Source: Candidatus Hydrogenedentota bacterium (GTDB taxonomy: Bacteria; Hydrogenedentota; Hydrogenedentia; Hydrogenedentales; SLHB01). From it: a stretch of 39,486 nt of DNA. The notes beneath the pieces were generated by a model. That model saw nothing but the letters and a program-made list of their open reading frames with translations, made no database searches and had not been told where the DNA came from. A program made the translations under genes and the position numbers. The DNA lies in contig JADLGB010000085.1 of the NCBI GenBank assembly GCA_020849535.1, positions 1 through 39,486 of the forward strand, given 5' to 3'. Positions 1 to 7,561 of the stretch are shown here, piece after piece. Each line of letters begins with the position of its first letter. Position 1 is the stretch's first letter.

Positions 1-31
1 GTTGGGGGTTCGAGTCCCTCCAGTCCTGCCA
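1..31 (+). tRNA. trpT: tRNA-Trp, 3' part only (cut by window start)
   Basis: The first 31 bases are the 3' end of a tRNA. A five-pair T-stem (4-8 with 16-20) encloses the loop TTCGAGT (9-15); the 3' acceptor strand is CAGTCCT (21-27), followed by discriminator G28 and an encoded CCA. A G discriminator, the overall likeness to the end of E. coli tRNA-Trp, and the position just ahead of secE-nusG all point to tRNA-Trp. That gene commonly sits between tuf and secE in bacteria. The anticodon lies outside the window, so the identity is inferred. Confidence 0.85.
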
Positions 32-64
32 TTTAACATGACAAACGGGCAATGGTGAGTATTC

Positions 65-334
65 ATGGCCAAGGAAGCGACTGCAGTAAGGAGAACCATG
101 GCTAAGCAACCGGCAACAGGCACTGCGACGGCTGAGCCGGGCATGATTGCCCGGATCAAGCAGTTCTTTCAGGATGTTTCGGTTGAGATGAGCAAGGTGG
201 CCTGGCCCTCGAAGGACGAACTGAAGGGGCTTACCCAGGTCGTGCTTGTGACCCTGCTGGTACTGGCCGCCATCGTAGGGGTCTACGATTGGGTGTTCCT
301 GCACGTCGTCAAGCTGCTGCTCCTGCTGGGATAG
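65..334 (+). CDS. secE: Preprotein translocase subunit SecE
   Basis: SecE is the small essential subunit that clamps SecY in the SecYEG protein-conducting channel of the inner membrane. The 89-residue product has a polar N-terminus, the conserved amphipathic stretch with 'EMSKVAWPSKDEL' (about residues 40-52) and one transmembrane helix (about 58-80). This is the short single-helix form found in most bacteria outside the enterics. Two in-frame starts are plausible: ATG 65 behind GGTGAG (54-59), and ATG 98 behind a stronger TAAGGAG (87-93), which would give 78 residues. Both begin Met-Ala-Lys, so the choice is uncertain. The gene lies 33 bases after tRNA-Trp and 12 bases before nusG, and is probably cotranscribed with both. 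Confidence 0.95.
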   Translation: MAKEATAVRRTMAKQPATGTATAEPGMIARIKQFFQDVSVEMSKVAWPSKDELKGLTQVVLVTLLVLAAIVGVYDWVFLHVVKLLLLLG

Positions 335-346
335 GAAAACCACTAC

Positions 347-1000
347 GTGACAATCGAAGAAACACCTGACCATGCCGAGGACGAGTCCGGCGCGGTCCAA
401 GTAGAAGGTCAAGAGGCCGCCGAAGAAGGTGCCGCCCCAGCCATCAAGGATGACGGCATCAAGCGGCGCTGGTATGCCCTGCACGCCTATTCCGGCCAGG
501 AAGCGAACGTCAAGAAGAACATTCTGATCAACGCGGAACATGGCGGAATCCGAGACCTGATTGGCGATGTGCTGGTACCCATGGAGGAAGTCGCGGAGAT
601 CAAGTCTGGCGAAAAGAAGATCTCCAAGCGCAAATTCTTCCCGGGCTACGTGCTGATTCAACTGCCCGTACATCCGGAGCGTAATCCGGAGCTGTGGCAC
701 CTGATCAAGGAAACCCCGGGCGTCAGCGGGTTCATCGGTTCTCGGACCGTGCCGGTCCCACTGGACGATGCCGAGGTGCAAGCCATCCTCGAAGAGATTC
801 GCGGTGAGCGCGAGCGGCCTAAGCCAAAGGTAAAGTTCGAATCGGGCGAGCGCGTCAAGATCATCGACGGGCCGTTCTCGAATTTCCTGGGGAATATTGA
901 CGATATCAATGCCGAACGCGGCACTCTCAAGGTCATGGTGGAGATCTTCGAACGCCTGACCAGCGTGGAAGTCGAATTCTGGCAAGTGGAAAAAATGTAA
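347..1000 (+). CDS. nusG: Transcription termination/antitermination factor NusG
   Basis: NusG binds RNA polymerase, stimulates elongation and links transcription to Rho or to the ribosome. The NGN domain starts at 'RRWYALHAYSGQE' (about residue 41) and the C-terminal KOW domain at about residue 163 ('GERVKIIDGPFSNF'). The reading frame opens with GTG at 347, behind AGGAA (333-337). No other start precedes the NGN core, so the roughly 40-residue N-terminal extension is real if the gene is intact. That extension is strongly acidic (many Glu/Asp) and is absent from E. coli NusG. Length is 217 residues against about 180 for the usual protein. It is part of the secE-nusG-rplK-rplA series. Confidence 0.96.
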   Translation: MTIEETPDHAEDESGAVQVEGQEAAEEGAAPAIKDDGIKRRWYALHAYSGQEANVKKNILINAEHGGIRDLIGDVLVPMEEVAEIKSGEKKISKRKFFPGYVLIQLPVHPERNPELWHLIKETPGVSGFIGSRTVPVPLDDAEVQAILEEIRGERERPKPKVKFESGERVKIIDGPFSNFLGNIDDINAERGTLKVMVEIFERLTSVEVEFWQVEKM

Positions 1001-1002
1001 CG

Positions 1003-1017
1003 GGACCGCTTCGGTCC
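1003..1017 (+). other. Small hairpin between nusG and rplK
   Basis: GGACCG (1003-1008) pairs perfectly with CGGTCC (1012-1017) across a three-base loop. No T-run follows, so it is not a convincing terminator. It may be an RNA-processing or attenuation element ahead of the ribosomal protein genes. The known L1 autoregulatory site lies near rplK in other bacteria, but I cannot match its consensus here. Confidence 0.35.
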
Positions 1018-1049
1018 GCATGCGTGAATAAGGTACACGGAGCACTAAG

Positions 1050-1496
1050 ATGGGTAAGCCAGCCAAAGGCAAAGGCAGAAACGTCGTCGCGCAGGTCAAA
1101 CTGCAATGCCCCGCGGGACAAGCCAATCCGGCACCGCCGGTGGGTCCGGCTTTGGGCCAGCACGGCGTCCAGATCATGGAATTCTGCAAACAGTTTAACG
1201 AGCGCACCAAGGATCAGCAGGGCTTGATCATTCCGGCCGTGATCACGGTCTACGAAGACCGCTCCTTCACGTTCATCACGAAGAGTCCGCCCGCCTCGGT
1301 GTTGCTGAAGCGCGCCGCCAAGCTCGCGAAGGCGTCCGGCGAGCCGAACAAGACGAAGGTCGGTTCGGTCACCAAGGCGCAGGTCAAGGAAATTGCCGAA
1401 TTGAAGATGGCCGACCTGAATGCGGCCTCTATCGAGACCGCGATGAGCATGGTCGCAGGCACCGCGCGCAGCATGGGCCTGACCGTCGAGAAGTAG
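1050..1496 (+). CDS. rplK: 50S ribosomal protein L11
   Basis: L11 forms part of the GTPase-associated centre of the large ribosomal subunit, with 23S rRNA helices 43/44. The 148-residue length is near the usual 140-145. The proline-rich N-terminal segment with '[18 protein letters not shown]' (about residues 23-40) is diagnostic. The C-terminal RNA-binding domain contains '[17 protein letters not shown]' (about 102-118) and ends with the conserved 'GTARSMGL' stretch. The ATG follows GGAG (1039-1042). The gene is 49 bases after nusG and 125 bases before rplA. Confidence 0.97.
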   Translation: MGKPAKGKGRNVVAQVKLQCPAGQANPAPPVGPALGQHGVQIMEFCKQFNERTKDQQGLIIPAVITVYEDRSFTFITKSPPASVLLKRAAKLAKASGEPNKTKVGSVTKAQVKEIAELKMADLNAASIETAMSMVAGTARSMGLTVEK

Positions 1497-1621
1497 CATC
1501 CGCCGTTTCATTTCGGTGTACGTTCAGTGAGCGCACACCGTTCTGCCCTTGGAAGCCGGCTCCGAGCCGGCAGAAACGTGGGAGGGCCTTGGGCCCGCTG
1601 GAACCACAGGAGTCCTGAATC

Positions 1622-2335
1622 ATGTCGAAACACAGCAAGCGCATTCTCGCCCTCAAGAAAAAGGTCCACGAAAAACTCATCTACTCGCTGAGCGAGGCGG
1701 CCGCGGGCGTCAAGGACAGCGCGACGGCCAAGTTCGATGAGACCGTCGATCTGGCGTTTTACCTTGGTGTGGACCCGCGTCACGCCGAGCAGATGGTGCG
1801 CGGCACCGTCTCCCTCCCGCACGGAACCGGCAAGCCGGTGCGTGTCGTCGTGTTCTGCAAGCAGGCCGAGCAGCAAAAAGCCGCCCTGGACGCGGGAGCC
1901 ATGGAAGCCGGCGCGGAAGACCTGGTCGCCAAGGTGCAGGGCGGGTGGACCGATTTCGACGTTGCGGTCGCGGCCCCAGATATGATGGGCGATGTGGGTA
2001 AACTTGGTAAGATTCTGGGTCCTCGCGGCCTCATGCCGAGCCCGAAAGCCGGTACGGTCACTCCGAAAGTGGGCGACGCCGTCAATGAGATCAAGAAGGG
2101 TAAGATCGACTTCCGCGTCGACAAGAACGCCAACATGCATGTCCCGGTCGGGAAGGCTTCCTTCTCGGCCCAGCAGATTGAAGAGAACGCATCCGCGGTT
2201 ATCCAAGCCGTGTTGAAGGCAAAACCGGCCGCCTGCAAAGGCACGTATCTCAGGGGCTGCACGATGAGCAGCACCATGGGTCCGGGGTTCCACCTCGACC
2301 CGGCTGCACTTGCTTCCCTATTCAAGGTCAACTAA
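1622..2335 (+). CDS. rplA: 50S ribosomal protein L1
   Basis: L1 builds the mobile L1 stalk that helps release deacylated tRNA, and in many bacteria represses its own operon. The 237-residue product has the full family length. The family signature '[16 protein letters not shown]' lies at about residues 130-145, and the RNA-binding residues around '[11 protein letters not shown]' at about 67-77. The start ATG is preceded by AGGAGT (1608-1613). In most bacteria rplJ, rplL, rpoB and rpoC come next; here metK follows after 95 bases, so this copy of the cluster is split. Confidence 0.97.
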   Translation: MSKHSKRILALKKKVHEKLIYSLSEAAAGVKDSATAKFDETVDLAFYLGVDPRHAEQMVRGTVSLPHGTGKPVRVVVFCKQAEQQKAALDAGAMEAGAEDLVAKVQGGWTDFDVAVAAPDMMGDVGKLGKILGPRGLMPSPKAGTVTPKVGDAVNEIKKGKIDFRVDKNANMHVPVGKASFSAQQIEENASAVIQAVLKAKPAACKGTYLRGCTMSSTMGPGFHLDPAALASLFKVN

Positions 2336-2364
2336 GGCACGCGCGAATACGCGGATATGGCGTA

Positions 2365-2418
2365 ACATCACGTTTCCTCCGCTCGCCACATGAGATGTGG
2401 CCGGCACGGGGAAGGGAG
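2365..2418 (+). promoter_or_regulatory. Structured leader in front of metK, candidate SAM-responsive element
   Basis: The rplA-metK gap holds a perfect seven-pair hairpin (2385-2391 with 2395-2401, loop GAG). The segment ACATC (2365-2369) can instead pair with GATGT (2394-2398), which would exclude that hairpin. TTTCC (2373-2377) can pair, with one G-T wobble, with GGAAG (2410-2414), which overlaps the purine-rich ribosome-binding stretch (2408-2418). The possible switching between structures that free or hide the binding site is inference. I cannot assign it to any named SAM riboswitch class. Confidence 0.35.
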
Positions 2419-2430
2419 CACTCAACGACT

Positions 2431-3588
<1,158 letters not shown>

Positions 3589-3671
3589 GCGCCACAAGGC
3601 AGATCGCTGGACAGAACGTGGGGGAGAGGCATGGCGTTGCGCCGTGTCCGGGGAAAGGAGATACACAACTC

Positions 3672-3821
3672 ATGAGCAGTCTGTTGACCGCTCGCGATAT
3701 GAACGATGATGAGGGACCTAAGGATTCGACTCCCTGGGTGCTGATTGGCAAGGATAATCGCAAGATTGTCTTCAGGCCAATTCGACCGGTGGTAGTGGCC
3801 TTGGCGGGCAACTACAACTGA
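3672..3821 (+). CDS. Small protein of unknown function (49 residues)
   Basis: A 49-codon frame starts at ATG 3672, behind a good AAAGGAG site (3654-3660), and ends 19 bases before a strong intrinsic terminator. The product has an acidic N-terminal half ('MNDDEGPKD') and a hydrophobic, basic C-terminal part with 'IRPVVVALAGNYN'. I recognise no family. Support comes from the ribosome-binding site and its place inside the metK-terminator unit (83 bases after metK). A regulatory or leader role, or a non-translated 3' UTR, remain possible. Confidence 0.5.
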   Translation: MSSLLTARDMNDDEGPKDSTPWVLIGKDNRKIVFRPIRPVVVALAGNYN

Positions 3822-3840
3822 CCTATCGCATCATTCCATT

Positions 3841-3880
3841 CCGCCCGAGGTGAACACGTCACCTCGGGCGGTTTCATTTT
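3841..3880 (+). terminator. Rho-independent terminator after metK and the 49-residue ORF
   Basis: A perfect 13-pair GC-rich stem (3841-3853 with 3859-3871) with loop ACACG is followed by TTTCATTTT (3872-3880). This is the clearest terminator in the window and marks the end of the leading plus-strand series. Confidence 0.93.
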
Positions 3881-3956
3881 GTGCGACTTGACTCGCCCAG
3901 TTGTGCAACAATCGGATCCACTCACATGTTCATGGCCGGGGAAAGGTATCAGGGAT

Positions 3957-4109
3957 ATGAAAGTACAGGACTTCGCCTACCAAGTTGCGCTGCATACCAT
4001 CGAGCTTCTGGAGTCCACGCAGCACTACAAGATTCCCGAGACCCTTCGCAAGGAAGTGTGTGAGAAGGTCCTCCAGGATGTGGACCTCCTTCTGAAAAAG
4101 GCCAAGTGA
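3957..4109 (+). CDS. Small helical protein of unknown function (50 residues)
   Basis: ATG 3957 opens a 50-codon frame behind GAAAGG (3941-3946). The product is charged and predicted mostly helical, with the repeated heptad-like texture of 'HTIELLESTQHYKIPETL' and a basic end 'LLLKKAK'. It has normal protein-like composition and no low complexity. I recognise no family. It stands alone between the metK terminator and a dispersed palindrome, so it would need its own promoter; I see no convincing one. Confidence 0.5.
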   Translation: MKVQDFAYQVALHTIELLESTQHYKIPETLRKEVCEKVLQDVDLLLKKAK

Positions 4110-4130
4110 CGTGGAATTCGGCACTTGAAT

Positions 4131-4186
4131 GGGACTGACACCGTCTTTCGCGGAGGCTCCGCGGAGCGAAACACGGTGTCTGTCCC
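4131..4186. repeat. 56-bp near-perfect palindrome (REP-like)
   Basis: The sequence reads almost the same on both strands. The outer arms GGGACTGACACCGT and ACGGTGTCTGTCCC differ at one pair, and inner arms CTTTCGC / GCGAAAC continue towards a centre around 4158. It lies in the gap between a small plus-strand gene and the 3' end of a minus-strand gene, typical of REP-type elements moved by REP-associated transposases. No such transposase is in the window. Confidence 0.7.
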
Positions 4187-4194
4187 TCGTCCCC

Positions 4195-4230
4195 GAAAAG
4201 AGAAGCGCGGACCAGTCGCCTGGTCCGCGC
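4195..4230 (-). terminator. Rho-independent terminator for the collagen-like gene
   Basis: A perfect 11-pair stem (4205-4215 with 4220-4230, loop TCGC) is followed on the minus strand by a T-rich tract (complement of 4195-4204). It lies 42 bases after the stop codon of the minus-strand gene ending at 4272. Confidence 0.85.
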
Positions 4231-4271
4231 CTTGCCCGAGTCACCCTCGCGGTTGCACACACACGACGCGG

Positions 4272-5021
4272 TTATTGATTCGTCGCGGGCGGAATCGGCT
4301 GTCCTGCTCCTGCGCGACCCGGTCCGGGACGGGGACCTTGCGGCTGCTGCATCCCCTCCGGTCCCATTGGGCCATGGGCCTTCGCGTGGAACTGGGTCCA
4401 CTCTTCGCGGGTGATGGTGCCATTGCCATCCGTGTCAAGCGCCTCGAAGGCGGGAGGACCCATCGGAGGACGCTGGCCCATGCCAGGTCCACGCCCGCCC
4501 TGACCCTCAGGTCCGCGGGGTCCGTCAGGGAAGTTGCCAGCCTGCGGACCCTGGCCCTTCACGCCCTGCATTCCCTGGCGCTGCCCCTGGAATCCCTGAG
4601 GTCCACGGCCGCCTTGCGGTCCCTGGAAGCCTTCAGGCCCTGTGCCATCCTGCGGTCCCCGGAAACCCTTGGGGCCCATACCAGCCTGTGGCCCGTCGAA
4701 GCCCTGGAGCACGCACCCGCACTGCGGGCACCGATGGCCCTGCGGCCCGCGGCGGCCCTGTGGCCCTCGATTACCCTGCACATTCGCATCTCCTGGAAGG
4801 GTGGGAGGCCCTTGCGGAGTCCACTGGGGGTCATCCGCTTCTCCTGTGGGTGGGGCTGGCGGTGCAGGCGGAGACGGGAGTTCCGGAGCGGGCGCCGCTT
4901 GCGCGGCAACGTCCGGGGCCTGGGCCCACGCGGTGCTGATACCCCAACCGGCGAACGCCAACGCCGCGATGATCGCCGCCGCGCACGCCCTGTCAATGAA
5001 CCGCTGCTGTTTCATGTTCAT
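4272..5021 (-). CDS. Secreted collagen-like protein with C-terminal EF-hand
   Basis: The 249-residue product starts with a signal peptide (about residues 1-33, cleavage near 'STAWA-QAP'). A Pro/Ala-rich linker follows. Then come about 30 Gly-X-Y-like triplets, rich in GPQ, GFQ and GPE, broken once by 'CPQCGC'. Near the C-terminus is a canonical EF-hand calcium loop, 'DTDGNGTITREE', with Asp/Asp/Asn and closing Glu in the expected positions. ATG 5021 is chosen because AGGAGG lies eight bases upstream and it fits the signal peptide; an upstream in-frame Met at 5132 lacks both. The likely role is an extracytoplasmic calcium-binding structural or sensory protein. It is transcribed divergently from a two-component system, which may regulate it. 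Gly/Pro-rich DNA also leaves long antisense frames open; those are shadows. Confidence 0.82.
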   Translation of the reverse strand: MNMKQQRFIDRACAAAIIAALAFAGWGISTAWAQAPDVAAQAAPAPELPSPPAPPAPPTGEADDPQWTPQGPPTLPGDANVQGNRGPQGRRGPQGHRCPQCGCVLQGFDGPQAGMGPKGFRGPQDGTGPEGFQGPQGGRGPQGFQGQRQGMQGVKGQGPQAGNFPDGPRGPEGQGGRGPGMGQRPPMGPPAFEALDTDGNGTITREEWTQFHAKAHGPMGPEGMQQPQGPRPGPGRAGAGQPIPPATNQ

Positions 5022-5154
5022 GGTGTCATCCTCCTGAAGAAGTCTGTTGTCCTCAACTCTGAACCGATTATCCCCCCCGTTCATTACGGGCCCCCGGACG
5101 TCCAGATGAAGATTCTGTAATGTGCGAAACACTCCAATTCGCGCCCAATCGCGC

Positions 5155-5160
5155 TATACT
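5155..5160 (+). promoter_or_regulatory. Possible -10 box giving a leaderless response-regulator mRNA
   Basis: TATACT at 5155-5160 matches the sigma70 -10 consensus in five of six positions. The expected start of transcription would fall at about 5167, exactly the A of the response-regulator ATG. That gene has no Shine-Dalgarno sequence upstream, which fits leaderless translation. No good -35 box is visible, so this is tentative. Confidence 0.4.
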
Positions 5161-5166
5161 GCGGAC

Positions 5167-5838
5167 ATGAGAGTGCTTGTCGTCGAAGATGAAAAGCAGA
5201 TTGCGGGCTTCATCCGGAATGGCCTTGAGGAGCAAGGGTTTACCGTTGACGTCTGCGACAACGGCAACGACGGCTACGTGTTGGCAACGACGCAGTCTTT
5301 CGACGTCATCGTCCTCGATATCATGCTTCCAGGCCGGGACGGTCTGAGCATCCTTCGCAATCTCAGGAAGCAGAAGAACGCGGTCCCCGTCATCGTGTTG
5401 ACGGCGCGCACTGAACTGGACGAACGCATTGAGGGACTCAACCTCGGTGCGGACGATTACCTCACGAAGCCGTTCTACGTCGAGGAACTCATTGCGCGCA
5501 TCCACGCGGTGGCGCGGCGCGCATCAGGCGAGCAACTCAGCATTCTGCAGGCTGGCGACCTCACGGTGAACCTCATCACTCGCGAGGTGCAACGCGGAGG
5601 CCGCCCGGTCACGCTCACGACGCGCGAGTTCAGTCTCCTCGAATACCTGCTGCGTTCTCCCGGTCGCGTGTACACGCGCACGCAGATTCTCGAACACGTA
5701 TGGGGCTACGACTTCGATCCCAACACGAACCTCGTCGATGTGCACATCCAGCGGTTGCGCAAGAAGCTCGCAGGGACGGACTCCGATTCCCCGATCGAAA
5801 CCGTGCGCGGCGTTGGTTACCGGCTTCGCAAGGCATGA
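5167..5838 (+). CDS. OmpR/PhoB-family response regulator
   Basis: This is a DNA-binding response regulator of 223 residues. The receiver domain (1-118) has the acidic pair 'EDE' (7-9), phosphoacceptor Asp51 in 'LDIMLPG', the conserved Thr in 'VLTAR' and Lys101 in 'YLTKPF'. The C-terminal winged-helix domain (about 128-222) contains 'LTTREFSLLEYLL' and 'VDVHIQRLRKKL', ending with 'IETVRGVGYRL'. ATG 5167 gives the standard N-terminus. The partner kinase starts 13 bases downstream, and a secreted EF-hand protein is divergent. Sequence style is that of the CusR/heavy-metal and QseB-like branch, but the ligand of this pair cannot be read from the regulator. Confidence 0.95.
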   Translation: MRVLVVEDEKQIAGFIRNGLEEQGFTVDVCDNGNDGYVLATTQSFDVIVLDIMLPGRDGLSILRNLRKQKNAVPVIVLTARTELDERIEGLNLGADDYLTKPFYVEELIARIHAVARRASGEQLSILQAGDLTVNLITREVQRGGRPVTLTTREFSLLEYLLRSPGRVYTRTQILEHVWGYDFDPNTNLVDVHIQRLRKKLAGTDSDSPIETVRGVGYRLRKA

Positions 5839-5851
5839 GGTCTATCACGCA

Positions 5852-7561
5852 ATGAAACTCCGATCGTTTCGTCTGCGGATCATGCTGCTCTCGGTTCTGC
5901 TCTCCGGGTGCGTCCTGTTCGCGTTCGGCGCGTGGGCGTGGTCCTTCAGTTACCGAATGGGGCTTCAACGCCTGGACCACGATATCCGTAAGCTCTGCAC
6001 GCGCCATCTGGCCTTCCACCAACCGGGGGAGTATTGGGAATCCGTAAGCGCTTCCTTGGGTATCGTGTATGGAACCGAAGATGCCATCGTCTTGATGGTG
6101 AAGGATCGCCAGGGAAGAATCCTGCATCAGTCCGACAACTGGCCATCCGAGTGGGCCGCTGACTCCTTTCCCACGCCCCAGACATTCTTGGAAGTGCCTC
6201 CTGACTTTGTACCTCTCGACGGCCCGCAGCGCGGCGGAGGATTTGGACGGGGCGACCGCCGCGGACCACCAGGTGGACGTCAGGATCAGCGCCCTCCCTT
6301 GGATGCACTCGAGGGCGATTTGATTGACAACCCGATTGGACCACAACCCCTCCAGCAGCCCGGGCCACGGCCCGACGCCGGAAACATGGGTATTCCGGGG
6401 GGAATGGCCGGTCTTCCACCTCTGCCGGGACGCGGAGCTGGCCCACCTCATCGCCTGATGCCTGTCAGCAATCCCGTGCTGCTGACGCGCGGCGCTTCGG
6501 GGCAAATCTGGCGCATTGGCGTGATGGGCAATCCCGACGTCACGATGGTGCTCGGTCTGAACCAAAGCCGCTTCAACTTCGAGGTGATCCGGGCGCGCAA
6601 CGCGTATCTGATCGCGATCCCGCTGGCCTTGGCGCTCATCGCCGCGGGAGGCTGGCTTCTCGCGCAGCGGGCGCTGCGTCCCGTGCGGGCATTGACCACC
6701 ACGGCCGAACGCATCACCGCGAAAGGTTTGGATCAGCGAATCCCCGTGTCGCACGAAGATGCCGAGTTCATGCGGCTGATAGGTGTTTTCAATGACATGC
6801 TGGATCGCTTGGAACGGAGCTTCAAACAGGCGGTCCGCTTCAGCGCGGATGCGGCGCATGAACTCAAAACGCCCCTCACCATCCTTCAGGGAGAATTGGA
6901 GCAGGCCCTGCAAGCCGCCGAGGCGGGGTCCAGCGCGCAGCAACTTTCCAGCAGTTTGCTGGAAGAAGTGCAGCGGCTGAAATCCATCATCCGCAAACTC
7001 CTGCTCTTGTCACTTGCCGACGCGGGTCAACTGAAACTCAACCTCGAGCCGCTCAACTTCAGCGAAATGGTGGAGTCCGCGTGCGATGACGTGCAGATAC
7101 TCGCGCCGGAACTCACCGTCCAGGGCGACGTGGATGAGGGGGTCTGGATCGAGGCCGACCGCGATCTCTTGGTCCAGTTGGTGCAGAACTTGACCAACAA
7201 CGCCATCAAGTACAACCGGCCCGGCGGGAAGATCGGTATCCAACTCAAGCGGAACGGGCAGGCCGCGCAGTTCACCATTATGAACACCGGGACCAGCATC
7301 CCGCGTGAAGATCGCGAGAAGGTCTTTGACCGCTTTTATCGCGGAGACCCTTCGCGAAACCGGAAGGTGGACGGTGTAGGTCTCGGCCTCAGCCTCGCAC
7401 GGGAAATCGCGCGCGCCCACCGCGGAGAACTCGCGTTGGAGGAAACGCCGAACGGCGTGGTCGCCTTCCGTTTGACCCTCGCGTCTTACGATGGTGTCTT
7501 GCCTATGGGGTCACCTGCTCAAACACCGCGAAGTCTCCCGGATTCCACGCCTGAGCGATAA
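5852..7561 (+). CDS. Membrane sensor histidine kinase with Pro/Gly-rich sensor region
   Basis: The 569-residue kinase has TM1 at about residues 10-30, a periplasmic region of about 220 residues, TM2 at about 251-272, HAMP (about 273-325), HisKA with His336 in 'DAAHELKTPLT', and HATPase_c with N-box 'NLTNNAIKYN' (about 446-455) and G-box 'GVGLGLSLA' (about 508-516). It is therefore catalytically complete. The 'FSADAAHELKTPLT' style is that of the heavy-metal sensor kinase branch. The sensor contains an unusual low-complexity stretch (about residues 123-205) rich in Pro, Gly, Arg and Gln. It resembles the composition of the divergent collagen-like protein. Its 3' end overlaps the convergent minus-strand gene by 59 bases. 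It is probably cotranscribed with the regulator. Confidence 0.93.
   Translation: MKLRSFRLRIMLLSVLLSGCVLFAFGAWAWSFSYRMGLQRLDHDIRKLCTRHLAFHQPGEYWESVSASLGIVYGTEDAIVLMVKDRQGRILHQSDNWPSEWAADSFPTPQTFLEVPPDFVPLDGPQRGGGFGRGDRRGPPGGRQDQRPPLDALEGDLIDNPIGPQPLQQPGPRPDAGNMGIPGGMAGLPPLPGRGAGPPHRLMPVSNPVLLTRGASGQIWRIGVMGNPDVTMVLGLNQSRFNFEVIRARNAYLIAIPLALALIAAGGWLLAQRALRPVRALTTTAERITAKGLDQRIPVSHEDAEFMRLIGVFNDMLDRLERSFKQAVRFSADAAHELKTPLTILQGELEQALQAAEAGSSAQQLSSSLLEEVQRLKSIIRKLLLLSLADAGQLKLNLEPLNFSEMVESACDDVQILAPELTVQGDVDEGVWIEADRDLLVQLVQNLTNNAIKYNRPGGKIGIQLKRNGQAAQFTIMNTGTSIPREDREKVFDRFYRGDPSRNRKVDGVGLGLSLAREIARAHRGELALEETPNGVVAFRLTLASYDGVLPMGSPAQTPRSLPDSTPER

Noticed and set aside
1003..1017. L1 autoregulatory site
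   Set aside because: A hairpin is present between nusG and rplK but lacks the internal-loop features known for L1-binding RNA.
2336..2430. A named SAM riboswitch (SAM-I, -II, -III or SAM/SAH)
   Set aside because: Some features are suggestive, but no class consensus can be matched by eye, so only a candidate structured leader is reported.
4125..5120. 331-codon plus-strand open frame
   Set aside because: It is antisense to the collagen-like gene; Gly/Pro codons leave the opposite strand free of stops, and the translation is rich in Arg/Ala/Leu with no domain.
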